Shown: positions 1 to 8,194 of the stretch, piece after piece
Numbering within the stretch: position 1 is the stretch's first letter
How the letters are laid out: every line of letters begins with the position of its first letter
Assembly: GCA_017472635.1 (NCBI GenBank)
Contig: JAFUPU010000068.1
Span: forward strand, 1-35,133
Length of the DNA: 35,133 bases
Direction: 5' to 3'
DNA from: Bacteroidaceae bacterium
GTDB lineage: Bacteria; Bacteroidota; Bacteroidia; Bacteroidales; Bacteroidaceae
Made by a program: the position numbers and the translations under genes
The notes under the pieces: generated by a model
Database searches by the model: none
Told to the model about the DNA's origin: nothing
Seen by the model: the letters and a program-made list of their open reading frames with translations, nothing else

Positions 1-111
1 ATCAGCTTAAAGTCTTATTTGTGCAGCCAAAATTACAAATAATAATTGGAAGTTTCTGATTTTATGGTAAAAATTTCCATAAGAAATACCCAAATTAGTG
101 ATATACAAACA

Positions 112-148
112 AAAAAGGTGTGTACCCCATTGGACTGCACACCTTTTT
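112..148 (-). terminator. Intrinsic terminator of dnaK
   Basis: Perfect 11-bp inverted repeat (AAAAAGGTGTG at 112-122, CACACCTTTTT at 138-148) with a 15-nt loop, 22 nt past the dnaK stop. Read on the minus strand, the stem runs into a T tract. It is A/T-flanked on both sides, so it could work in both directions. The rest of 1-169 holds no gene that I can see. Confidence 0.8.
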
Positions 149-169
149 GTTGTTGAATATGTTCGTTTG

Positions 170-2068
170 TTACTTCACTTCCTCGAAGTCAGCATCTTGA
201 ACATCCTCCTTGCCATTGTTGTCAGCTTGCTGTGCACCGGGACCTGCCTGCTGACCAGCTTGTCCGCTCTGTGCGTACATTTCGGCACTGGCTGCCTGGA
301 AGGCTGTGTTCAGTTCGTTCATAGCGGCATCGATAGCAGCGAGATCCTGAGCCTTATGAGCATCTTTCAATTTACCGAGGGCAGCTTCGATAGGAGCCTT
401 CTTGTCAGCGGGGAGTTTGTCACCCAATTCCTTCAACTGATTCTCTGTCTGGAAAATCATAGAGTCGGCCTGGTTGAGCTTGTCAACCTTCTCGCGCTCC
501 TTCTTGTCGGCATCGGCGTTGGCTTCTGCCTCGGCCTTCATGCGGTCAATCTCTTCCTTGCTGAGGCCTGAAGAGGCTTCGATGCGGATGGCTTGTTCCT
601 TACCTGTTGCTTTGTCCTTGGCAGATACCTTGAGGATACCGTTGGCATCGATATCGAAAGTTACTTCAATTTGAGGTACACCACGACGAGCGGGAGCGAT
701 ACCTGTCAAGTTGAACTGACCGATGCTCTTGTTTTGAGCAGCCATAGGACGTTCGCCCTGAAGCACATGACTGGTCACTTCGGTCTGGTTGTCGGCAGCT
801 GTAGAGAAGGTTTCTACCTTGCGGGCAGGGATGGTGGTGTTGGCATCAATCATCTTGGTCATCACACCACCCATGGTCTCGATACCCATTGACAGAGGAG
901 TAACGTCGAGCAATACGATGTCGCCTACGCCCTCTTCCTTATTGAGGATAGCACCCTGAATTGAAGCACCGATAGCTACTACTTCGTCAGGGTTTACACC
1001 CTTTGAGGGAGCTTTTCCGAAGAAGTCTTCCACCAACTTTTGTACAGCAGGGATACGGGTTGAACCACCTACGAGGATTACTTCATCAATGTCTGCATTG
1101 TTGAGTCCGGCATCACTCATAGCTTTCTTGCAAGGCTCTAAACAAGCCTGGATAAGGTTGTGAGCCAATGCTTCGAACTTAGCGCGAGTCAAAGTTACAA
1201 CCAAGTGCTTGGGACCGCTGGCTGTTGCTGTGATGTAGGGCAAGTTGATTTCAGTTGTTGTAGCTGATGAAAGTTCAATCTTTGCCTTTTCGGCAGCTTC
1301 TTTCAAGCGTTGCAGAGCCATGGGGTCTTGAGTGAGGTCAACTCCATGTTCGTTCTTGAACTCTTGTACCAACCAGTCGATGATAACTTGGTCGAAATCA
1401 TCACCACCGAGGTGTGTATCACCATTTGTTGAGAGTACTTCAAATACACCGCCACCGAACTCGAGGATAGAGATATCGAATGTACCACCACCGAGGTCGA
1501 ACACGGCAATCTTCATGTCTTTGTTGGCTTTGTCAACACCATAAGCTAATGCGGCAGCTGTAGGTTCGTTTACGATACGTTTCACTTCAAGACCTGCAAT
1601 CTGTCCGGCTTCTTTAGTTGCTTGACGTTGTGAGTCGCTGAAGTAAGCAGGAACGGTGATAACGGCTTCTGTCACTTCTTGTCCCAGATAATCTTCGGCA
1701 GTCTTTTTCATCTTTTGCAGAATCATAGCACTGATTTCTTGTGGAGTGTAAAGACGTCCGTCGATATCTACGCGCGGAGTATTATTGTCTCCCTTTACTA
1801 CCTTATAAGGTACGCGTGAGATTTCTTTAGCCACCTGGTCATACGTCTCACCCATAAAACGCTTGATTGAGAATATGGTGCGTTGGGGGTTTGTGACAGC
1901 CTGGCGTTTTGCAGGGTCTCCCACAATGCGTTCTCCATCTTTGAATGCAACGATTGAAGGTGTAGTACGTTTGCCTTCGCTGTTAGTGATTACTGAAGGT
2001 TCGTTTCCTTCAAACACAGCAACACATGAGTTCGTTGTTCCTAAGTCAATTCCAATGATTTTTCCCAT
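170..2068 (-). CDS. dnaK: Molecular chaperone DnaK (Hsp70)
   Basis: ATP-dependent cytosolic Hsp70 chaperone that binds exposed hydrophobic peptides and works with DnaJ and GrpE. The 632-residue length is normal for the family. The N-terminal ATPase domain starts with the phosphate-loop motif [14 protein letters not shown] (5-18) and has the second phosphate motif DLGGGTFD at 191-198 and VGGSTRIP at 333-340. The hydrophobic interdomain linker VLLDVTPLS (385-393) precedes the substrate-binding beta domain. The helical lid follows, then a Gln/Ala/Gly-rich tail ending in DADFEEVK, a variant of the EEVD-like end. The ATG at 2068 gives the canonical [13 protein letters not shown] start. No dnaJ or grpE is adjacent. 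It has its own terminator and so is probably transcribed alone. I found no CIRCE element upstream. Confidence 0.98.
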   Translation of the reverse strand: MGKIIGIDLGTTNSCVAVFEGNEPSVITNSEGKRTTPSIVAFKDGERIVGDPAKRQAVTNPQRTIFSIKRFMGETYDQVAKEISRVPYKVVKGDNNTPRVDIDGRLYTPQEISAMILQKMKKTAEDYLGQEVTEAVITVPAYFSDSQRQATKEAGQIAGLEVKRIVNEPTAAALAYGVDKANKDMKIAVFDLGGGTFDISILEFGGGVFEVLSTNGDTHLGGDDFDQVIIDWLVQEFKNEHGVDLTQDPMALQRLKEAAEKAKIELSSATTTEINLPYITATASGPKHLVVTLTRAKFEALAHNLIQACLEPCKKAMSDAGLNNADIDEVILVGGSTRIPAVQKLVEDFFGKAPSKGVNPDEVVAIGASIQGAILNKEEGVGDIVLLDVTPLSMGIETMGGVMTKMIDANTTIPARKVETFSTAADNQTEVTSHVLQGERPMAAQNKSIGQFNLTGIAPARRGVPQIEVTFDIDANGILKVSAKDKATGKEQAIRIEASSGLSKEEIDRMKAEAEANADADKKEREKVDKLNQADSMIFQTENQLKELGDKLPADKKAPIEAALGKLKDAHKAQDLAAIDAAMNELNTAFQAASAEMYAQSGQAGQQAGPGAQQADNNGKEDVQDADFEEVK

Positions 2069-2163
2069 AATTGTATTTTCTTTTATTTGTTATTATTCAA
2101 AATGTATTTGGTGGCGTTTTGTTCACTCTATTGTGATTCGCTCACACTTTTGAATATACAAAT

Positions 2164-2264
2164 CCCGTGCCAAACTTCATTTGCTCCTTGGTAGGATGGG
2201 TTGAAGTATGACACGGGAAGCGTAGGAAATAAATCTTTGAGTCAAAAATGGCAGTTTTCCTGCC
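2164..2264 (-). terminator. Two possible hairpins between the META gene and dnaK
   Basis: Both lie 3' of the META lipoprotein gene and 5' of dnaK on the minus strand. The first (2250-2254 paired with 2260-2264, GGCAG/CTGCC, 5-nt loop) runs into ATTTTT on the minus strand and looks like a short intrinsic terminator. The second has 16-nt arms at 2164-2179 and 2202-2217 that match at 14 of 16 positions (CCCGTGCCAAACTTCA against TGAAGTATGACACGGG). It ends in a weak ATTTGT tract. The larger one could equally be a leader structure of dnaK. Confidence 0.45.
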
Positions 2265-2287
2265 TTATTGTCAGTTTTCTGCTATTT

Positions 2288-3040
2288 TTAGTCTTGGGAT
2301 TGCAAGGTAATCAACTCTTCTCCTTTGGCATTTTGCAGTGTTAACACGCCATCGTTCCCGATTTGATATTGCTTTACCTCATGAAGTGCTGCTTTTATTT
2401 TGTCTTCTGTTTCTTGATTGGGTCCCATCATCATGGTGGCGGCTCCTTGTGCGAACTCAAGTTTATTGGCATCTGTTTGTATGTCGGCATTGAATTGGTT
2501 GTCTCCTATCTTGCCATTGACCCGTTGTTGCTGAAGGTCGAAAATGAGGTATGGTGTTGTGCCGTCAGTCAATTGGACATTTTCTCCTTTAACCGTTTTG
2601 ATATTCCATTTACCATTCAGGTCTGGCTGGCTGCGTGTGATGGTCATGAGCTGTTGTCCGATGCTGTCGTTGAGTGTTAGCTCGTTTCCATTGATTTGGT
2701 AAGTCTTGGATTTTTCGAGAGCGTTGAGAATATCTTGTTCAGTTTGCATGTCCTTGCACATCATGCGTGTACAGCCTACTTGGCTGAACTGCAGGATAGA
2801 TTTTTTGTTGTCGCTTGTGTAGGTGCCCATCATCCGGTTGCATCCACTGTATCCACTCATTTGGTTGTTGTCACTGAATAGGATGTATGCTCCCTTGTCG
2901 GTCAGTTGTTTGCCATTTACAGAGGTGATGTCCCATTTTCCATTTAATGAAAGGGTAGAGGTTTGCTTGGTTGAAGTGCATGAGGCAATGAGTGTGCCTA
3001 CTCCGATAAGTGCCATTGTTTTAATGATTCTCATTTTCAT
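2288..3040 (-). CDS. META (HslJ-like) domain lipoprotein, two domains
   Basis: Predicted 250-residue lipoprotein. A basic, hydrophobic signal ends in the lipobox LIASC with Cys21 as the likely lipidated residue. Two HslJ/META-type repeats follow, at roughly 30-135 and 140-245. Each starts with a 'LNGKW-I-V-G---L' segment (LNGKWDITSVNGKQL and LNGKWNIKTVKGENV) and has a central sheet with Gly/Asn/Met residues (SGYSGCNRMMG in the first). META domains are known from secreted or envelope stress proteins such as E. coli HslJ; the biochemical role is unclear. The second copy is divergent and lacks the NR-GCN-type motif of the first. It has a good promoter upstream and is followed by possible terminator hairpins, so it is probably monocistronic. 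Confidence 0.85.
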   Translation of the reverse strand: MKMRIIKTMALIGVGTLIASCTSTKQTSTLSLNGKWDITSVNGKQLTDKGAYILFSDNNQMSGYSGCNRMMGTYTSDNKKSILQFSQVGCTRMMCKDMQTEQDILNALEKSKTYQINGNELTLNDSIGQQLMTITRSQPDLNGKWNIKTVKGENVQLTDGTTPYLIFDLQQQRVNGKIGDNQFNADIQTDANKLEFAQGAATMMMGPNQETEDKIKAALHEVKQYQIGNDGVLTLQNAKGEELITLQSQD

Positions 3041-3097
3041 TCTTGATTTAATTGATAGGTTGTTTAATTTAAAATGTAATAGCTTGATTTGCGGTTA

Positions 3098-3128
3098 CAA
3101 AGTTAGTTTTTTCTTTTTGTATATACAA
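3098..3128 (-). promoter_or_regulatory. Bacteroidetes-type promoter of the META lipoprotein gene
   Basis: On the minus strand a -7 box TAACTTTG (3105-3098) matches TAnnTTTG. A TTG lies exactly 20 nt upstream (3128-3126). This predicts a start near 3091 and a leader of about 50 nt. Confidence 0.65.
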
Positions 3129-3266
3129 CTATTTGTAGTGCCAGTTATTATTCCTGTCGATGGGTTGTTCCTGTCTAAAATGTGTAAAAAGTGACTTTTT
3201 TCTCTCTTTGTGTGGTTGTATTGTGTGGTTTTTGTTTCAAAATTCGATTAATTGATGGATTTTGCT

Positions 3267-3274
3267 TACTTTTG
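3267..3274 (+). promoter_or_regulatory. -7 box upstream of the 3312 gene
   Basis: TACTTTTG matches TAnnTTTG and lies 37 nt before the ATG at 3312. The -33 region is only a weak match (TTC at 3243-3245, with no TTG at proper spacing). Confidence 0.45.
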
Positions 3275-3311
3275 CGCAGAATTTTATAGAAGTTAAAAAG
3301 TTTGATTTGGT

Positions 3312-4580
3312 ATGAAAAAGGTATTTTTATCTTTTGCCTTGTTGGCAGGAGTCCTTTGTGGTGTTGCACAAAATAGCTATTTAGTGAAAACCGCTGATGC
3401 CCGCGGAGAAAATCAGCAAAAGGGTGTAAGCCTCTCTCCGGAAGTCGAGTTTGTCTCTTCAAATTTCAAGTATTATAGCTTGTGTGATTGGTTTCCGGGT
3501 ATGAAATTTATGGTTATGCCAGAAAGTATAGATTTGATTGTCTCAACTTTTAAATTGGCATCATCGGGAAAGAGTGTGGGAAGTGGAGAACTGAAGCATC
3601 GGATTATGGAGTATCAGGGAGTGGAAACTACAGAGCGTGGCGCTATTCATTTTAAGTTCCTATGTGATAGTGTAGAATATTATTGCGAAGTGAAAAATAC
3701 TACGTTGGCAGATTATTGTTCGAATCCCAAGAAGGGAATAAAGACGCTTGCTTATTTGGGAGATGTGGATATAGCCAATGCTTTGTTGGTCGGTAGAGAG
3801 CTTTTTACACGAGGCGAACGTTATTATCAGGACGATGCAAATGCGGCTAATGGCTATCGTGAGGTGAAATTGCCTAAAAATACCAAGGTTACGGTTACGG
3901 CTGTGGGGGTAGGAAGCAAGCGGGCTTTTCCGGTTAAGATAGTTTTTGAGGATAGCAAGGGTGTTTCTTATTATAAGGAGGTGGCAATCTCGAAAACCAA
4001 TAGCGGAATGCTGGACAATGAGTTTATTATGAACAAAGCTGATTGCACTTTTGGCAAAGCATTTGGATTTACTGACCCTAACAAAAGCAGACAAGAACAG
4101 CTCAATGCCCGTTATGCCAATTTGTTGGTGTACCTTAAGCATAACAGTAGCATGATGTCAGGGGGAAAAGAACAGCAGGTAAATCGTTATACCCAATATA
4201 CCATTAAAGAGGTAAGCGTTGAAAACGGAAGCAATTATGTGACCATGACATTGGTTGACAAGAGGGGTCGTCTTTTTACAAAGAAAGTGACCTTCCTGCG
4301 TGAAAGTGTGACAGGAGATGTGCATGAGAGTGAAAACTACTTCAATGAAGTGTTTGGCGTTGGTGATTTACGCAAACTGTATCCGGCTATTTCAGAGTCT
4401 GTTTGGAGTCGGATTGAGAAAGGAGAGGCTACGATTGGCATGACGATGCAAGAATGTCGGTTGGCTTTGGGCGAGCCAATGCGTACATATAAAGATACTA
4501 TGACCGGTGTACAAGACTGGATTTATGAGAATCGTGTAATCTTGTCGTTCAAGGAAGGTAAGGTTATTACCATAAAGTGA
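3312..4580 (+). CDS. Secreted protein of unknown function with BamE-like C-terminal motif
   Basis: I do not recognise this 422-residue protein as a named family. It starts with a clear signal peptide (MKKVFLSFALLAGVLCGVAQ, cleavage likely near residue 20), so it is periplasmic or exported. The middle is mixed beta-rich sequence without obvious catalytic motifs. The last 50 or so residues read 'IEKGEATIGMTMQECRLALGEP ... DWIYENRVILSFKEGKVITIK'. This follows the SmpA/BamE (OmlA) pattern: GMT-x-E-x3-LG-P, then an aromatic W-Y strand, then F-x-x-G-K-V. I infer a BamE-like fold at the C-terminus. It is a single gene with its own -7 box, convergent with the 4690 gene and separated from it by a bidirectional terminator. 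Confidence 0.75.
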   Translation: MKKVFLSFALLAGVLCGVAQNSYLVKTADARGENQQKGVSLSPEVEFVSSNFKYYSLCDWFPGMKFMVMPESIDLIVSTFKLASSGKSVGSGELKHRIMEYQGVETTERGAIHFKFLCDSVEYYCEVKNTTLADYCSNPKKGIKTLAYLGDVDIANALLVGRELFTRGERYYQDDANAANGYREVKLPKNTKVTVTAVGVGSKRAFPVKIVFEDSKGVSYYKEVAISKTNSGMLDNEFIMNKADCTFGKAFGFTDPNKSRQEQLNARYANLLVYLKHNSSMMSGGKEQQVNRYTQYTIKEVSVENGSNYVTMTLVDKRGRLFTKKVTFLRESVTGDVHESENYFNEVFGVGDLRKLYPAISESVWSRIEKGEATIGMTMQECRLALGEPMRTYKDTMTGVQDWIYENRVILSFKEGKVITIK

Positions 4581-4612
4581 TATCCTCTACTTTGCGGGGG
4601 TAATTGAAAAAG

Positions 4613-4675
4613 AAAAACGGATGATGCAAAAGAGGCGGTTGCCTTAAAACTTGCATCATCCGTTTTTTTTGTTCG
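4613..4675. terminator. Bidirectional intrinsic terminator
   Basis: Perfect 17-bp inverted repeat: AAAAACGGATGATGCAA at 4613-4629 and its complement at 4651-4667, with a 21-nt loop. A T run continues on the plus strand to 4670, and the A run lies on the other side. It sits between the convergent 3312-4580 and 4690-5124 genes and should stop transcription both ways. Confidence 0.88.
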
Positions 4676-4689
4676 ATTGGAACGAGGAG

Positions 4690-5124
4690 TTATTTGAATA
4701 ATCCGCCCAAAATGCTTCCTGCTGCATTTTTCAGCATGTCGGTAGCACTTGATTTGCCTACTTCTGACAAAATTTCATTGAGGTCGATGCCTTTGCCTGA
4801 AGTTATCATCTCAATGACTTTAGGAATCAGAGGAGTCACTGCATTGACGATGCCGGGTGAAAGTCCCAATTTTCCGGCAATGCTTGTGCTGAACTGTTTT
4901 ATGGCAAGTGTGCTGATAGAACTTGTTGCAGCTTCGCTTTTACCTGTAAAAAGAGAGGTCAGTTTCTCGATTCCGCCTTCTTCGCCAGCAGTCTCTTTGA
5001 TGCTGTCAAAAATAGAGTCAGATACACCACCTAAAACTTTCTCTTTTAAGTCTTCAGGAATAGATACGTTGCCAGCCAATACATCGCCGGCTTTTTCTTT
5101 GATCAAATCTGTTAAAAATGACAT
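4690..5124 (-). CDS. Small hypothetical protein, DUF937-like
   Basis: 144-residue protein without signal peptide, rich in Gly, Ser, Lys and Ile. The helical segments GGVSDSIFDSIKE and LGLSPGIVNAVTPLIPKVIEMI, and the C-terminal AAGSILGGLFK, resemble DUF937/YidB-like proteins, whose role is not known. I start it at the ATG at 5124 (MSFLTDLIKEKAG). The longer reading from 5178 adds 18 residues of different character that overlap nothing useful. It lies 71 nt downstream of the PrsW gene on the same strand, with no promoter box seen between them, so it is probably co-transcribed. The family call is tentative. Confidence 0.7.
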   Translation of the reverse strand: MSFLTDLIKEKAGDVLAGNVSIPEDLKEKVLGGVSDSIFDSIKETAGEEGGIEKLTSLFTGKSEAATSSISTLAIKQFSTSIAGKLGLSPGIVNAVTPLIPKVIEMITSGKGIDLNEILSEVGKSSATDMLKNAAGSILGGLFK

Positions 5125-5195
5125 GTTTACTGTTTTTATGGTAACGTTGGCATTTGCTATTGTGTCTTGTAGTAGCATGACTGCACGTTACGGGG

Positions 5196-5987
5196 TTAAT
5201 TGAATGATGTTTCTTTGTGTGCGAGTGAGTCCTCTTTTTCGTCTACTTTATCTTGCAGACCGGGAGCACATATATTGATGACTTGTACTTGACGGTCGCG
5301 TTCGAGATGCTCGTCGATTTTTTTGCTTCCATATTTCCACAGTTTATGGCAAAAGAAAAGGAATGCAATAATCAGCAGTGTACTGATTTCGGGGCTGACA
5401 TTGCAGATGAACAGGATAGAATCATAAACTCCGTGGGCAAGTATGGGAGCAGCCAATGCCAATGTCCAATGAGATTGACGTTTGCAAGGATAGAATTTGG
5501 CAAGTGAGTAGTAATATCCCATCAGGATGCCGAAGCAGAAGTGTCCAGGTACAGCAAATAGGGCACGCGATATGCCTGTTACCAGCCATTCTTCGTAGTT
5601 GCTTGTCAGGTACATGATGTTTTCTAAAGCAGCAAATCCCAATGATACGCATACGGCATATACAATGCCATCCATCTTTTCATTGAAATGACGATTTTTT
5701 CTTAAGAATAGCCATAATATGAAAAACTTGGCAAGCTCTTCGGGGATGGCTGCACCAAAAAAAGCAACGCTGATGGCACCGGCTATAGAGGTGGCTTCAG
5801 CTGGGTAAAGTCCTATAGCACCCGAAGGTATGGAGATGAAGAGTGAGAGGATGACTGACGTTATTCCTAAAAAGAATGCTTTTAGCATTTGTCCGATAGG
5901 TTCGGGCTGCCATTTGTCACGCTTGTATATGTACCACAAGAGTAGAACTATGGGTAACAGGGCTGCTATATACACGATGATAGTCAT
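5196..5987 (-). CDS. PrsW-family intramembrane metalloprotease
   Basis: 263-residue polytopic membrane protein with about seven hydrophobic segments. It carries the three motifs of the PrsW/CAAX-like (ABI-related) family: EELAK at 83-87, the E-N pair in GFAALENIMY (E122, N123), and the late histidines PGHF (H149) and AHGVYD (H185, D189). These would form the metal-dependent active site within the membrane. In Bacillus, PrsW performs site-1 cleavage of the anti-sigma factor RsiW. No anti-sigma factor is next to this gene, so the substrate here is unknown. The charged C-terminal tail after about residue 225 is cytosolic-looking. It has a good promoter and probably leads a two-gene unit with the DUF937-like gene. 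Confidence 0.9.
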   Translation of the reverse strand: MTIIVYIAALLPIVLLLWYIYKRDKWQPEPIGQMLKAFFLGITSVILSLFISIPSGAIGLYPAEATSIAGAISVAFFGAAIPEELAKFFILWLFLRKNRHFNEKMDGIVYAVCVSLGFAALENIMYLTSNYEEWLVTGISRALFAVPGHFCFGILMGYYYSLAKFYPCKRQSHWTLALAAPILAHGVYDSILFICNVSPEISTLLIIAFLFFCHKLWKYGSKKIDEHLERDRQVQVINICAPGLQDKVDEKEDSLAHKETSFN

Positions 5988-6010
5988 AGGTCTTGATGTT
6001 TTATTTTCTG

Positions 6011-6041
6011 CAAAGGTATGAATTTTCTTTGTTTGGGCAAA
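6011..6041 (-). promoter_or_regulatory. Promoter of the PrsW-family gene
   Basis: Minus-strand -7 box TACCTTTG (6018-6011) with TTTG at 6041-6038, spacing 19 nt. Predicted start near 6004, about 17 nt before the ATG at 5987. Confidence 0.65.
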
Positions 6042-6112
6042 TGTTTTCTGAATTTTGATAGAGAGAGCTTTTAAAAATAAGAAGAATACCTCATTTTTTC
6101 ATTTATCTTTCG

Positions 6113-6120
6113 TATCTTTG
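6113..6120 (+). promoter_or_regulatory. -7 box upstream of the BNR_4 gene
   Basis: TATCTTTG matches the Bacteroidetes -7 consensus 44 nt before the ATG at 6165. No proper TTG at -33. The following leader contains the dispersed 20-mer repeat at 6137-6156. Confidence 0.5.
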
Positions 6121-6136
6121 TCCTTGAAATAGACAA

Positions 6137-6156
6137 AAAACTATACCTTATTATAT
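6137..6156 (+). repeat. Dispersed 20-bp repeat, copy 1
   Basis: AAAACTATACCTTATTATAT occurs here, in the leader of the BNR_4 gene, and again exactly at 22800-22819 in the gene-free region before topB. Both copies are intergenic. Confidence 0.7.
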
Positions 6157-6164
6157 TATAGCAT

Positions 6165-7481
6165 ATGAATCAGATTGTGACCAAAAGAATTTTTCTGTAT
6201 GTGTTGGTAGGATTTTTGACGGTTTGTGTTTCGCCTGCGATAGCCCAATCTTTGTTACGGGTGGGGGATGCTTGGGGAAGTACCTCGGTAAATGCTGCTA
6301 TTTTTAGGAATAATTCGGTCGTTACGCATGGACGTTATCAATATGTTGCCTATTATGACGCGGATGGCTATCTGACTCTGGCAAAGCGCAGGTTAGGCAG
6401 AAATCGTTGGAAAGTAGAGCGTTCGAAATATAAGGGGAATTGCAAAGATGCCCACAATGTAATCAGTCTGATGGTTGATGGTTATGGATACTTGCATGTG
6501 GCATTTGACCATCACAATAATCCGTTGCGTTATGTAAAGAGCAGGGAACCTGAATCATTGGAATTGGGCGAATTGCAACCTATGGTGGGGAAAGGGGAAA
6601 AAGTTGTTACCTATCCTGAGTTTTATAGGTTGGCTGATGGAGATTTGTTGTTTGCTTACCGTCAGGGAGGTTCGGGTAATGGAAATTTAGTGATGAACCG
6701 ATATGATGTGGAAAGCGGTCAATGGTTGCGTGTGCAGGATGTGCTTATTGATGGCGAGCGTAAACGCAATGCTTATTGGCAGTTGTATGTCGATGAGAAG
6801 GGGGTGATTCACCTCTCGTGGGTATGGCGTGAAACACCCGATGTGGCAACCAATCACGACCTTTGCTATGCACGCTCAACAGATGGCGGAATAACTTGGG
6901 AAAAGTCAACCGGTGAAGTCTATACGTTACCTATCACGGCAAAAAATGCAGAGTATGCCTGCTTGATTCCGCAAAAGAGTGAATTGATAAATCAAACCAG
7001 CATGACAGCCGATGCTGTCGGACGTCCTTATATCGCCACTTATTGGCGTGATGCTGACAGTGAAGTTCCCCAATACCGCTTGGTATGGCACGATGGCAAA
7101 AAGTGGCAAAGCCAACAGGTGGCAGACCGCAAAACTCCTTTTTCACTTAGTGGAGGCGGGACGAAGTGCATTCCCATTGCACGTCCGCGTCTGGTGGCTC
7201 GTGAGAAGAAAGGGAAGACTGAAGCTTATTATATCTTCCGCGATGTTGAGCGGGGAAGCCGTGTTTCTATGGCTTATACTAAAGACTTGACCTCGGGTGA
7301 GTGGAGTGTCAGGGATTTGACAGACTTCTCGGTTGAGGCTTGGGAACCTTCCTATGATACTGAATTGTGGAAGAACCGTGGTAAACTTGACATCTACGTA
7401 CAATGTGTCCATCAAGGAGATGGAGAGAAAGTGGTATCTGTCAAAGCTCAACCTCTTTATGTCTTGCGGGTGAAAATGTAG
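6165..7481 (+). CDS. BNR repeat-containing secreted protein (BNR_4 family)
   Basis: 438-residue exported protein. Residues 1-28 are a signal peptide ending in SPAIAQS. The mature part fits the BNR_4 family (PF15892), a sialidase-like beta-propeller found in many Bacteroidetes polysaccharide-related proteins. Visible elements are HNVISLMVDGYGYLHVAFDHHNNPLRY near 100-125, the Asp-box-like RSTDGGITWEKS near 235-250, and WRDADSEVPQYRLVWHDGKKW near 290-310. The His/Tyr/Arg-rich propeller face suggests carbohydrate binding or lyase/hydrolase activity, but no substrate can be named. It stands alone with no SusC/D pair nearby. Its 3' end lies 10 bp from the convergent TonB-C gene, leaving no room for a terminator hairpin. 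Confidence 0.85.
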   Translation: MNQIVTKRIFLYVLVGFLTVCVSPAIAQSLLRVGDAWGSTSVNAAIFRNNSVVTHGRYQYVAYYDADGYLTLAKRRLGRNRWKVERSKYKGNCKDAHNVISLMVDGYGYLHVAFDHHNNPLRYVKSREPESLELGELQPMVGKGEKVVTYPEFYRLADGDLLFAYRQGGSGNGNLVMNRYDVESGQWLRVQDVLIDGERKRNAYWQLYVDEKGVIHLSWVWRETPDVATNHDLCYARSTDGGITWEKSTGEVYTLPITAKNAEYACLIPQKSELINQTSMTADAVGRPYIATYWRDADSEVPQYRLVWHDGKKWQSQQVADRKTPFSLSGGGTKCIPIARPRLVAREKKGKTEAYYIFRDVERGSRVSMAYTKDLTSGEWSVRDLTDFSVEAWEPSYDTELWKNRGKLDIYVQCVHQGDGEKVVSVKAQPLYVLRVKM

Positions 7482-7491
7482 TTCCCTTCCT

Positions 7492-8104
7492 TTATCTCTT
7501 TTTGGTTGTCAGTCGGAAATTCACAGGGACACTCTTTTTTACAGGGACTGCTTTCCCATTGTAGAGTCCGGGTTTCCATTTGGGCATAGCTTTTACCACT
7601 CTCAGTGCTTCGTTGTCAAGTAATGGATTCACTTTGCGCTCAACTTTCACATTCACGATGCTTCCATCGGGATTGACTGTAAATCCGATGCGTACAGAGC
7701 CTTGAATCTTTTTCTTTAGCGCTTCTTGTGGATATTTTACGCTTTGTGCCAAGTATTTTTTTGTAGGCTACATCTCCTCCAGGAAATTGTGGTTTGGGGT
7801 TGACTTCGTCTTCGCGGTAAAGAATCTTGCGTACATAGGTTCCTCCTGCAAGATTACCTTCTATAACCTCGGCGTTGTAGTCGACCACTTTACCCTCTTC
7901 TTTATTCTCTTTTGCAACGCTGCTTCCAGCGGTCGTGGTAGTTACATTTTCGGCTCTTCCTTGCACAATCTCTTGAGCGTCTTCAGAAGAAGTGCCTGTC
8001 TTGTCTGATGATTTTTGAACTGTGTTGAAAAGTGAACAGCTTGTCAACATTCCACAAGAGATGATGAGTAGCAGTTTGCTTGTATTTTTTCTGTTGTTTA
8101 GCAT
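7492..8104 (-). pseudogene. TonB C-terminal domain lipoprotein, interrupted by a frameshift
   Basis: The upstream frame starts at the ATG at 8104 with a lipoprotein signal (lipobox LTSC, Cys23). It reads through a Ser/Thr/Glu-rich linker to the TonB-C entry motif PQFPGGDVAYKK, then goes out of frame and stops at 7640. The TonB-C continuation, YLAQSVKYPQEALKKKIQGSVRIGF..., follows immediately in another frame from about 7758 to 7492, ending in a normal PVNFRLTTKKR. The break is a run of seven T on the plus strand (7756-7762). With six, the reading frame is whole and gives about 203 residues. TonB-C domains normally contact TonB-dependent receptors from the periplasm. Here the domain is on a lipoprotein with no TonB transmembrane helix. 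It may be a real frameshift, a sequencing error or a slippage site. lpxB lies 90 nt upstream on the same strand. Confidence 0.85.
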
Positions 8105-8194
8105 TGTTCTTTATCTTTTTTTCTTATTTATGTACGATGTTTTTTTCTCTCTATGATATAACTATCCTTGTATCTTGAATGTTTCCGTCAAAGA

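Noticed and set aside
28-35. Minus-strand TAATTTTG as a promoter leaving the left end
   Set aside because: The -7 box matches, but no TTG occurs at the right spacing, and the region is so A/T-rich that such matches are expected.
170-892. Long plus-strand reading frames opposite dnaK (98-571, 474-674, 593-892)
   Set aside because: They are antisense shadows of the strongly conserved dnaK coding sequence and show no protein-family features.
2069-2163. Heat-shock control element (CIRCE or perfect TAnnTTTG) immediately upstream of dnaK
   Set aside because: No CIRCE-like inverted repeat; the nearest -7-like string is TACATTTTG, with a three-base gap instead of two and no suitable -33 element.
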